Part shown: positions 20,202 through 27,225 of the stretch, piece after piece
How positions within the stretch are numbered: the first letter of the stretch is position 1
Layout: every line of letters starts with the position of its first letter
Assembly (NCBI RefSeq): GCF_009901565.1
Contig: NZ_WXEW01000011.1
Location: 284,591 to 348,590 of the forward strand
Direction: 5' to 3'
Source: Herbidospora solisilvae
Lineage (GTDB): Bacteria; Actinomycetota; Actinomycetes; Streptosporangiales; Streptosporangiaceae
DNA: 64,000 bases
Translations under genes and position numbers: made by a program
The notes under the pieces: model-generated
The model's database searches: none
What the model was told of the DNA's origin: nothing
Seen by the model: the letters and a program-made list of their open reading frames with translations, nothing else

Positions 20202-20573
20202 ATGGATGACCCCCGCGCCCGGCTCGCCGACCAGCAGCGGGCCCTGCTGTCCGCGCTGGTGGCGGGGGCCGCGCCGCCTGAGGGGTTCGACGCCGAGCGG
20301 CTGCGGATCCAGGCCGGCAGCCTGATCGCCAAGCGCCGGGGGCTGGTGGCCGTGGCCCGGCCCGACGTGCGGGAGGCCCTCGGAGGCTCGTTCGCCCGGG
20401 AGTTCCACGCCTACGCTTCCGGCCGTCCGAAACCTCAGGGCGGCTCGCGGGCCGACGCGGCGGCGTTCGCCGACTGGTTGCGGGGGCGCGGGCTGCTCGA
20501 CGGCCCCAACCCGGAGCCCCGGCAAAAGCGGCACTGGTGGCGTCTCACCCCAAAAAGGGATCAATCACGGTAG
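20202..20573 (+). CDS. Small protein of the DUF692 cluster, candidate MNIO partner
   Basis: A 123-residue soluble protein. The N-terminal half reads as helices (RLADQQRALLSALVAGAAPP, then GFDAERLRIQAGSLIAKRRG); the second half has FAREFHAYASGRPKP and FADWLRGRGLL and ends in a basic, Trp-containing tail. MNIO enzymes usually need a small partner (MbnC, TglI, DUF2063 types) that binds the precursor, and the position 92 bases after the oxidase suggests that role. I do not recognise the family with certainty. The ATG at 20202 has ACGGAG upstream. Confidence 0.7.
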   Translation: MDDPRARLADQQRALLSALVAGAAPPEGFDAERLRIQAGSLIAKRRGLVAVARPDVREALGGSFAREFHAYASGRPKPQGGSRADAAAFADWLRGRGLLDGPNPEPRQKRHWWRLTPKRDQSR

Positions 20574-20613
20574 GGCCGGTTTGCCGGGGTCTGCCCGGGA
20601 TACCCTCTGTGGC

Positions 20614-21171
20614 GTGGGTGGACTACGGTGCGTTGACGGCTCGTACCTGACGGTTGATCCCGTGGCATGCCGCGACAGCGCCGGGGTGCCCTACGAGATC
20701 ACGCTGGAGCTGTTCCGCGACGGGGTCGCCTACGGCTCGGTCGGGGAACGCTGCGGCTGGTTCCTGGCCCGGTTGGCCCGGTCGGTCGCCGAGGCCCGGG
20801 AGTCCCAGCTCGCCTGGGACGACCCCGACGACCGGTTTCCGGGGGAGGACGAGGCGGAGCTGTTCGGGTTCCGCTACCGGAGCCGCGCCGAGGTCGTGGG
20901 CGGCGGGGAACTCCGCTGCCAGCTGCGGCTCATCCCCGTCTGGGTGCCCGGCCGGGGCGCCACCGGCCGGTGGCGGCTGACGAGGCGGGCCTGCGTCGAG
21001 GCGTGGGGCGCCCCCGGCATCGGGTTGCGGGCGGTGGTCACCTCCGGAGAGCTCCTGGCGTTCCTGATGGCTCTCGTGACAGAGGCAGAAGTCCGGCTTG
21101 GAACCCAATATGGGATGGAACGTAACAGCTCCCTCATTTCGGGAGCGGGGATGGCATCCCGCCCCCGATAA
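20614..21171 (+). CDS. Hypothetical protein after the MNIO cluster
   Basis: About 185 residues from the GTG at 20614; a TTG at 20581 is also possible, and neither has a strong ribosome site. No signal peptide or membrane helix. A Cys pair near the start (GGLRCVDGS, PVACRDS), the block YEITLELFRDGVAYGSVGER and a basic C-terminus are visible. Strand and position would allow it to belong to the TIGR04222-DUF692 unit, 40 bases after the partner gene, but that is weak evidence. Function unknown. Confidence 0.55.
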   Translation: MGGLRCVDGSYLTVDPVACRDSAGVPYEITLELFRDGVAYGSVGERCGWFLARLARSVAEARESQLAWDDPDDRFPGEDEAELFGFRYRSRAEVVGGGELRCQLRLIPVWVPGRGATGRWRLTRRACVEAWGAPGIGLRAVVTSGELLAFLMALVTEAEVRLGTQYGMERNSSLISGAGMASRPR

Positions 21172-21173
21172 TT

Positions 21174-21210
21174 GCTTGACCATGTCTGTCATGTGACAGC
21201 GGGCTCAAGC
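21174..21210. promoter_or_regulatory. Nested palindrome upstream of uppS
   Basis: CTGTCA-TG-TGACAG (21186-21199) is a 6-bp-arm palindrome, flanked by GCTTGA (21174-21179) and its inverted copy TCAAGC (21205-21210). The element ends 17 bases before the uppS start. It could be an operator or an mRNA hairpin near the ribosome site. Confidence 0.4.
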
Positions 21211-21227
21211 GAATCACCGGGGGAGTC

Positions 21228-21989
21228 ATGGACCTGCGCGATCTTGTTTACAAGGTGTACGAACGCAGGCTCGAACGAAAGCTCACCTCGATCCAGGCCC
21301 CCCGCCACGTCGGCGTGATCGTCGACGGCAACCGCCGCTGGGCCCGCTCGAACGGCCACGAGGACGTCCGCCACGGCCACCAGAAGGGCGCCGACAAGAT
21401 CTCCGAGCTCCTCGTCTGGTGCAAGGAGGCCGGCGTCGAGTACGTCACCCTGTGGCTGCTCTCCACCGACAACCTCTCGCGGGACAAGAAGGAGCTCGAA
21501 CCGCTGCTCCAGGTGATCGAGAACCTGGTCGACGACCTGGTCGAACAGGGCTGGCACATCAAGCCCATGGGATCACTGGACCTGCTGCCCGATCACACGG
21601 CCCATGTCCTGAAAAATGCGAAAGAGGCAACATCACACCGGCCTGGGCTGATTGTGAACGTGGCCGTTGGGTATGGAGGAAGACGTGAGATCGCTGATGC
21701 GGTGCGCTCCCTCCTCCAGGAGCACGCCAGCAAGGGGGCGAGCATCGAGGACCTCGTGGAGGTCCTCGATGTGGAGCACATCGCTGAGCATCTCTACACG
21801 CGCGGCCTGCCCGATCCGGATCTTGTCATCCGGACCTCAGGGGAGCAGCGACTCTCCGGATTCCTGCTGTGGCAGAGTGCCCACTCCGAGTTCTACTTCT
21901 GCGAGGCCTACTGGCCCGATTTCCGCAGGGTGGACTTTCTGCGGGCGCTCCGCGCCTACGCCGCGCGTAACCGTCGGTACGGCTCCTGA
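21228..21989 (+). CDS. uppS: Isoprenyl transferase (cis-prenyltransferase)
   Basis: A 253-residue cis-prenyltransferase. Signature blocks: VGVIVDGNRRWAR with catalytic Asp33, GHQKGADKISELL, VTLWLLSTDNLSRDKKEL, VNVAVGYGGRREI and the C-terminal RTSGEQRLSGFLLWQSAHSE. It condenses isopentenyl diphosphate into a Z-polyprenyl diphosphate that supplies the undecaprenyl or decaprenyl carrier for cell-wall precursors. The first 25 basic residues may help membrane association. Actinomycetes carry more than one paralogue (short- and long-chain); sequence alone does not tell which this is. ATG start with CCGGGGGAGTC upstream. phoH follows, as in many actinobacteria. Confidence 0.93.
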   Translation: MDLRDLVYKVYERRLERKLTSIQAPRHVGVIVDGNRRWARSNGHEDVRHGHQKGADKISELLVWCKEAGVEYVTLWLLSTDNLSRDKKELEPLLQVIENLVDDLVEQGWHIKPMGSLDLLPDHTAHVLKNAKEATSHRPGLIVNVAVGYGGRREIADAVRSLLQEHASKGASIEDLVEVLDVEHIAEHLYTRGLPDPDLVIRTSGEQRLSGFLLWQSAHSEFYFCEAYWPDFRRVDFLRALRAYAARNRRYGS

Positions 21990-22222
21990 AACGGCACGTG
22001 AACACCCCCTTTCGGACAGGATTGGAGCGTTGGCGCGGGGGGATTCAGGACGTACCGTAAGACGTGAGCATCCACGCTCACCTCGGGAGAGGGCCCGTTC
22101 TTGCGTCTTGATGACTTCGCAGGTGGGGCCGGTTCCCGGCGCCGCCGTGAAGGCGTCCGGGCCCGGTCCGTTCACCACCAGTCAAGGCAGGGCGCCGACC
22201 CCCGGCGCCCGGGGGAGAACGC

Positions 22223-23557
22223 GTGGCATTGTCCAACCCGTCCATGTCCGGTCACTCGTCTGGCACCTCCCGGCGCACGTACATCCTGGACACCTCTGTC
22301 CTGCTCGCCGACCCGGCCGCGATGAGCCGGTTCGACGAACATGAAGTGGTGCTCCCCGTTGTCGTGATCACAGAGCTGGAAGGTAAGCGGCACCATCCCG
22401 AACTGGGATACTTCGCCCGCAAAGCCCTGCGATGCCTGGACGATCTGCGTGTCCAGCACGGCCGTCTCGACGAGCCGATCCCGATGGGTGAGGGAACCAT
22501 CAGGGTCGAGCTCAACCACAGCGACCCGTCCGGCCTGCCGGCCGGGTTCCGGCTGGGCGACAACGACACGCGCATCCTCACCGTCGCGCAGAACCTGGCG
22601 TCCGAGGGATACGACGTCGTGCTGGTCTCCAAAGACCTGCCGATGCGCATCAAGGCCGCGTCCATCGGCCTGGCCGCCGAGGAATACCGCGCGGAGCTGG
22701 TCGCCGAGTCCGACGAGAGCTGGACCGGCATGGACGAGCTCCAGGTCACCACAGAAGATGTGGAGGCGCTCTTCGAACACGGCTCGACCGACCTCGAAGA
22801 GGCCCGCGACCTGCCGACCCACACGGGTCTGCGGCTGCTGACCAGCAAGGGTTCCGCGCTCGGACGGGTGCTCCCCGACAAGTCGGTGCGCCTGGTGCGC
22901 GGCGACCGCGAGGTGTTCGGCCTCCATGGCCGCAGCGCCGAGCAGCGCATCGCGCTCGACCTGCTGATGGACCCGGAGATCGGGATCGTCTCGCTGGGCG
23001 GCCGGGCCGGCACCGGCAAGTCGGCCCTGGCGCTCTGCGCCGGTCTCGAGGCCGTGCTCGAACGCCGCCAGCACCGCAAGGTCATCGTCTTCCGCCCGCT
23101 CTACGCGGTGGGCGGCCAGGACCTCGGCTACCTGCCCGGCACCGAGAACGAGAAGATGGGCCCGTGGGCCCAGGCCGTCTACGACACCCTGGGCGCGGTG
23201 ACCACGCCCGAGGTGATCGAGGAGGTCCTCGACCGGGGCATGCTCGAAGTCCTGCCGCTGACCCACATCCGCGGCCGGTCGCTGCACGACGCGTTCGTGA
23301 TCGTCGACGAGGCGCAGTCGCTGGAACGCGGCGTGCTGCTGACGGTGCTGTCGCGCATCGGCGCCAACTCGCGGGTCGTGCTGACCCACGACATCGCCCA
23401 GCGCGACAACCTGCGGGTCGGCCGCCACGACGGTGTCGTGGCCGTGGTGGAGAAGCTGAAGGGCCATCCGCTGTTCGCCCACATCACCCTGACGCGTTCG
23501 GAACGCTCCCCGATCGCCGCCCTGGTGACGGAGATGCTCGAAGACATCACGCCCTAA
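22223..23557 (+). CDS. PIN domain-PhoH ATPase fusion (PhoH2 type)
   Basis: A 444-residue two-domain protein. Residues about 18-150 are a PIN RNase domain ([13 protein letters not shown], then [11 protein letters not shown] and [13 protein letters not shown] with the acidic residues). Residues about 230-440 are a PhoH/SF1-like ATPase with Walker [13 protein letters not shown] and Walker [13 protein letters not shown]. Mycobacterial PhoH2 is a sequence-specific RNA helicase and RNase. GTG start with GGGGGAGAAC upstream. Its 3' end overlaps the convergent lipoprotein gene by 4 bases. A short upstream reading frame might correspond to the PhoAT partner. Confidence 0.93.
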   Translation: MALSNPSMSGHSSGTSRRTYILDTSVLLADPAAMSRFDEHEVVLPVVVITELEGKRHHPELGYFARKALRCLDDLRVQHGRLDEPIPMGEGTIRVELNHSDPSGLPAGFRLGDNDTRILTVAQNLASEGYDVVLVSKDLPMRIKAASIGLAAEEYRAELVAESDESWTGMDELQVTTEDVEALFEHGSTDLEEARDLPTHTGLRLLTSKGSALGRVLPDKSVRLVRGDREVFGLHGRSAEQRIALDLLMDPEIGIVSLGGRAGTGKSALALCAGLEAVLERRQHRKVIVFRPLYAVGGQDLGYLPGTENEKMGPWAQAVYDTLGAVTTPEVIEEVLDRGMLEVLPLTHIRGRSLHDAFVIVDEAQSLERGVLLTVLSRIGANSRVVLTHDIAQRDNLRVGRHDGVVAVVEKLKGHPLFAHITLTRSERSPIAALVTEMLEDITP

Positions 23558-24087
23558 CGGGGCAGCTGCCGGCCCGGGGCCGCGAGGTGCCAGAACTCGC
23601 GGCAGGTGTGCTCACCGTAGGACACCGGGCCGGTGGCGTCGGTCCTGGTGATCGTGACGGCCCAGATGTCCTGCCGCTGCCGCATGGCGGTGCAGGTCAT
23701 TTGGGCCTGCGCCTTCTTGGTGATCGGACGTCCGCCGCCGACGAACAGCGACAGCCGGAAGCCGTCGGCGTTGTCGGGGTCGTTGCGGACCGTGCCGAAG
23801 CGGGTGAGCTGGCTGGTCTGCCACGTCAGGCCGGTGAGCTCGGTGGTGAGGCCGGAGGTCGAGCGCGCGCCCGCCTCGAAGAGGGCGGCCATGACGTTGT
23901 CCATCGAGTGGGAGGCCACCGCGACGCTGCTGGGCTCCAGCTTGCCGTCACGCAGCAGGTAGACCGTCGCGACGGCCGCCTTCGGGCTTATCACCGGCGG
24001 CGGACCGCCGTCCTGGACCCCGGTCGAGGTGACCCCGCACGCGGTGGACAACAGGGCGGCCAGCAGGACGCACGACGACTTCCTCAT
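23554..24087 (-). CDS. GerMN-like lipoprotein of the two-component operon
   Basis: About 177 residues. A short signal peptide ([17 protein letters not shown]) ends in a lipobox-like LSTAC, slightly off consensus at position -3. The mature part contains a GerMN-like block ([19 protein letters not shown] then TTELTGL) and two further Cys (MTCTAM, HTCREF) that could pair. The ATG overlaps the kinase stop (ATGA), so it is the third gene of the regulator-kinase-lipoprotein operon. Streptomyces CseA is a precedent for a lipoprotein tuning a neighbouring sensor kinase, which suggests a similar role (inference). Confidence 0.8.
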   Translation of the reverse strand: MRKSSCVLLAALLSTACGVTSTGVQDGGPPPVISPKAAVATVYLLRDGKLEPSSVAVASHSMDNVMAALFEAGARSTSGLTTELTGLTWQTSQLTRFGTVRNDPDNADGFRLSLFVGGGRPITKKAQAQMTCTAMRQRQDIWAVTITRTDATGPVSYGEHTCREFWHLAAPGRQLPR

Positions 24088-25505
24088 GGTCTCGGTATCC
24101 ACAACGTGAACTGGGTGCCGGGGTCGGCGAGCTTGACCGTGATGGTGCCGCGGTGCAGTTCGGCGTTGGCCTTGGCGATCGACAGGCCGAGGCCGCTGCC
24201 GCCCGAGCGGGCCCGGTTGGCGCCGGCCTTGAAGAAGCGGTCGAAGACGTGCGGCAGGTCCTCGCGGGGGATGCCGGCGCCGTGGTCCCTGACGCGTACC
24301 TCCAGGCCGCTGGGCAGGACCTTGGCGGTCACCGTGACCGGTCGTTCGCCGTGTTTGAGCGCGTTGCCGACCAGGTTGGCGATGATCACGTCGAACCGGC
24401 GCGGGTCGAGCTGGTAGGTCAGGCCGTCGGGCACCCGCAGGGTCACCTGGTCGGTCCAGCCGCGGATCTCCAGGCACTCGATCAGCTCGTCGCCGACGTC
24501 GACGCTCTCGCGGCGGAGCACGGCCGCGCCGGAGTCGAAGCGGCTGACCTCGATCAGGTCGTCGACCAGCGAGCGCAGCCGCTCGATCTCGGTGACCACC
24601 AGGTGGACCGCCTGCCCGGCGTCGGGCGGCAGGCGTTCGGCCTCGTCGGAGAGCATGTCGGTGACCGCGGTCATGGTGGTCAGCGGGGTGCGCAGCTCGT
24701 GGGAGACGTCGGCGACGAACCGCCGCGACATGGCCTCCAGCGACGACAACTCCTGGACGGTCTGCTCCAGCGCCTCCGCCGTCTCGTTGAACGTGGCGGT
24801 CAGCTCGGCCAGTTCGTCGCGGCCGTGGACGGGGAGCCGGGTGTCGAGCCGGCCGGCGCCCAGGGCGCGGGCGGCCTCTCCGAGGCGGCGTACCGGGAGA
24901 AGGACCTGGCGGGCCGACAGCAGCGCGACGGTGAGCGCGATGACGAGGGTGAGCGAGCCGGCCTGGAGCAGGGCGGCGCGCAGGTTGGCGAGCACGCGGT
25001 CGACGTCGGTCATGGAGACGAACACGAAGACCGACATGCCGGTGGAGCGGACCGCGCCGCTGCCGGTCTGCCGTTTGACGTCGGTGCCGACCACGAGGGT
25101 GGGCTGGTCGTCGACCGTCATGGTGAGGTAGGCGATCCGGGTGCGCGCGGCGGCCCGCAGGTCGTCGGGGATGTCGACCTGGGTGACCTGGGCGCCCTCG
25201 GAGAACCTGGGGGGCTCCTGGCCGTACTCGACGATCACCTGGCGGTCGGGGCCGCTGAGGCTGGCGACGAGGTTGCTGAGGTCATCGTCGGTGACCGAGG
25301 CGTCGTTGGGCCACAGCAGGTCGCTGGTGCCGATGGGGAGGGTCAGCCGGTCCATGGTGTCGCGCACGTCGTCGACCGCGCTCGACTCGGTCCGCCGCAG
25401 CAGCTCGCCCCGGACGATCTGGTAGCCGATCCCGGCGACCATGAACGAGGCCGTCACCGCCACGACCGTGAAGGTGACGACGAGCCGCTTGCGCAGACTG
25501 CTCAT
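24084..25505 (-). CDS. Sensor histidine kinase
   Basis: A 473-residue membrane kinase. Helix 1 (about 8-29), an extracytoplasmic sensor region (about 30-175), helix 2 (about 178-198), a HAMP linker, HisKA with VADVSHELRTPLTTM (phospho-His), and HATPase_c with NLVGNALKHG, VRDHGAGIPRED and GSGLGLSIAKA. Complete, normal length. It lies 7 bases after the response regulator gene and overlaps the lipoprotein gene downstream. Signal unknown; an exported domain plus a lipoprotein partner points to envelope sensing (inference). Confidence 0.95.
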   Translation of the reverse strand: MSSLRKRLVVTFTVVAVTASFMVAGIGYQIVRGELLRRTESSAVDDVRDTMDRLTLPIGTSDLLWPNDASVTDDDLSNLVASLSGPDRQVIVEYGQEPPRFSEGAQVTQVDIPDDLRAAARTRIAYLTMTVDDQPTLVVGTDVKRQTGSGAVRSTGMSVFVFVSMTDVDRVLANLRAALLQAGSLTLVIALTVALLSARQVLLPVRRLGEAARALGAGRLDTRLPVHGRDELAELTATFNETAEALEQTVQELSSLEAMSRRFVADVSHELRTPLTTMTAVTDMLSDEAERLPPDAGQAVHLVVTEIERLRSLVDDLIEVSRFDSGAAVLRRESVDVGDELIECLEIRGWTDQVTLRVPDGLTYQLDPRRFDVIIANLVGNALKHGERPVTVTAKVLPSGLEVRVRDHGAGIPREDLPHVFDRFFKAGANRARSGGSGLGLSIAKANAELHRGTITVKLADPGTQFTLWIPRP

Positions 25506-25512
25506 CTACGGC

Positions 25513-26187
25513 TCACGGCCCGCTGAAACGGTAACCGAAGCCCCTGACCGTGTGGATGTAGACGGGGTCGCCCGGGGTGGGCTCGATCTTGGCCCGGATG
25601 CGCTGCACGCACGCGTCGACGAGCCGCGAGTCGGCCACGTGGGTGTGGTCCCACACCGAGCGCAGCAGGTAGCGCCGGTTGAGCACCTGGCCGGGGTGGC
25701 GCACGAGTTCCAGCAGCAGCCGCAGCTCGGTCGGGGTGAGGTGGACCTCGCGGCCCTCCAGGGTGACCTTGAGCGCGCCGCGGTCGATCATCAGGTCGCC
25801 GAAGGTGATGCGGTCGGTGGAGGCCGACTCCATGCGGCGCAGGATCGCCCGGATGCGGGCGTCGAGCACGCGGGGCTCGACCGGCTTGATCACGTAGTCG
25901 TCGGCCCCGGCCTCCAGGCCGACCACGATGTCGAGGTCGTCGCCGAGCGCGGTCAGCAGGATGATCGGCAGCGAGTCGAGCTTGCGTATCCTCCGGCACA
26001 CCTCGACGCCGTCGATGCCGGGCAGCATCACGTCGAGGATGACGATCTCCGGCCGCCGCGCCCGGATGTGCTCCAGGGCCTCCTCGCCGGTGCCGAACGC
26101 GGTGATCGAGTGACCCTGGCGGGCGAGCGCGAGCTCCAGTCCGGTCCGGACCGAAGGGTCGTCTTCAACGAGGAGGATGCCAGCCAT
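25513..26187 (-). CDS. OmpR/PhoB-family response regulator
   Basis: A 224-residue protein with a receiver domain (about 1-115; ILLVEDDPSVRTGLE, phospho-acceptor in EIVILDVMLPGIDG, conserved Lys in YVIKPVEP) and a C-terminal winged helix (about 130-223; VHLTPTELRLLLELVRHPGQ, VYIHTVRGFGYRF). I chose the ATG at 26187 because it begins directly at MAGILLVEDD; CATAAT lies 6 bases upstream with no Shine-Dalgarno, so a leaderless mRNA is possible. A start at 26229 would add 14 residues. First gene of the three-gene operon. Confidence 0.93.
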   Translation of the reverse strand: MAGILLVEDDPSVRTGLELALARQGHSITAFGTGEEALEHIRARRPEIVILDVMLPGIDGVEVCRRIRKLDSLPIILLTALGDDLDIVVGLEAGADDYVIKPVEPRVLDARIRAILRRMESASTDRITFGDLMIDRGALKVTLEGREVHLTPTELRLLLELVRHPGQVLNRRYLLRSVWDHTHVADSRLVDACVQRIRAKIEPTPGDPVYIHTVRGFGYRFSGP

Positions 26188-26246
26188 CCGGTCATTATGC
26201 GGCCTTACCGGACCGGAAGAAGCTGGCATAAGGCGACGAAATCGGG

Positions 26247-26262
26247 TGTGAGCAAAATCACA
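26247..26262. promoter_or_regulatory. Perfect CRP-type binding site
   Basis: TGTGAGCAAAATCACA matches the CRP consensus TGTGA-N6-TCACA exactly. It lies between the divergent response-regulator operon (59 bases from its start) and the lytic-transglycosylase-like gene (106 bases from its start). Actinobacterial Crp/Rv3676-type regulators use this same motif and control cell-wall hydrolase genes such as rpfA. Confidence 0.72.
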
Positions 26263-26281
26263 TCAGCGAAGAAAGTGCTTG

Positions 26282-26299
26282 TTAGACCCCTTTGTCTAA
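26282..26299. promoter_or_regulatory. Inverted repeat TTAGAC/GTCTAA
   Basis: TTAGAC (26282-26287) and GTCTAA (26294-26299) form perfect 6-bp arms around CCCTTT, 20 bases downstream of the CRP-type box. It may be a second operator in the same divergent region. Confidence 0.4.
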
Positions 26300-26368
26300 A
26301 GAAGTGGTCAAGCGGGTTTCGCGAATCGGTTGCGGACCACCCACCCCCGCACGGCAAGCTCATAGGTC

Positions 26369-27148
26369 GTGAGTTCTGGTCAGCCTGTCAGGGAACGCCG
26401 CCCCGGGGCCCGTCGTGCCCGCCGGGCCGCGTCGCCGACGACACCCCCGCCGCCGCCGTCTCAGCCGAGGCTGTCGGAAGAGCCTCCGCCGCCCCCGAAA
26501 CGGCCCAGAGGGCCGTTGTTCACCCCCAAGCGCGTGGTGATCACCGGCGTTACGGTGGCCCTCATCGCCGGGTTCACCACCTTCCTGGTCCGCACCGCGA
26601 TCGAGAACGCGAACCAGCCGAAGACGCCGCTCGACATCCTCGGGTTCAACCCCGACATCATCGGCAACGACCCCCGGATCGACGCGCTCAAGGCCGACGC
26701 CGCCTCCGCCATGCAGGAGAGCAAGCTCGCCGGCGGCCGTGAGGGACGCAAGCCCTTCGGCCCCGACGACAACGTCGAGATCCCCAAGGAGGCGCCCGGC
26801 GGCGGCGGCTTCCTGCCGGCCGACTTCCCGCCCGGCTCCTCGCCCGACCCCGGCTCCAACAAGGCCCTCGGCAAGCAGATGAACGCCGCCATGGGCTGGG
26901 AGAGCGAGTGGGGCTGCCTGGAGAAGTTGTGGGACAAGGAGAGCCACTGGAACGAGCGGGCGATGAACCGCTACTCCGGGGCCTACGGCATCCCGCAGTC
27001 GCTGCCCGGCAGCAAGATGGCCAGCGCGGGCTCCGACTGGCAGACCAACCCGGCCACCCAGATCAAGTGGGGTCTGGGCTACATCAAGGGCCGTTACGGC
27101 TCACCTTGTGGCGCCTGGGGGCATAGCCAGCGGGTGGGCTGGTACTAG
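26369..27148 (+). CDS. Membrane-anchored lytic-transglycosylase-like protein
   Basis: A 259-residue protein. A Pro/Arg-rich cytoplasmic start precedes one membrane helix (about 57-75, VVITGVTVALIAGFTTFLV). An extracytoplasmic linker rich in Gly and Pro leads to a C-terminal lysozyme-like domain (about 180-259) with WGCLEKLWDKESHWNERAMN, SGAYGIPQSLPGSKMASAG, IKWGLGYIKGRYGSPCGAW and the final GWY. The Glu in KES-HW fits the catalytic Glu of SLT/transglycosylase-like domains. Substrate is presumably peptidoglycan. GTG start with only a weak ribosome site. The upstream CRP-type box suggests growth-state control (inference). Confidence 0.87.
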   Translation: MSSGQPVRERRPGARRARRAASPTTPPPPPSQPRLSEEPPPPPKRPRGPLFTPKRVVITGVTVALIAGFTTFLVRTAIENANQPKTPLDILGFNPDIIGNDPRIDALKADAASAMQESKLAGGREGRKPFGPDDNVEIPKEAPGGGGFLPADFPPGSSPDPGSNKALGKQMNAAMGWESEWGCLEKLWDKESHWNERAMNRYSGAYGIPQSLPGSKMASAGSDWQTNPATQIKWGLGYIKGRYGSPCGAWGHSQRVGWY

Positions 27149-27185
27149 GTAAGGAATGGCCATCCTTCGGCAAGGCTGATCAGCG

Positions 27186-27225
27186 CTTTGGCGCATCCCC
27201 CGCACGCTGGGGGGATGCGCCAAGG
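27186..27225 (+). promoter_or_regulatory. 16-bp hairpin enclosing the start codon of the GT2 gene
   Basis: CTTTGGCGCATCCCCC (27186-27201) pairs with GGGGGATGCGCCAAGG (27210-27225), all Watson-Crick but one G-U, around an 8-base loop. The ATG at 27215 and the G-rich ribosome site are both in the 3' arm. The hairpin could terminate the upstream gene, hide the start codon, or both. No U-tract follows. Confidence 0.75.

Noticed and set aside
20623..21192. A 189-codon minus-strand frame opposite the hypothetical gene at 20614
   Set aside because: It looks less protein-like (Pro/Gly/Gln-rich, no hydrophobic pattern). The plus-strand frame fits gene direction and composition better, though certainty is moderate.
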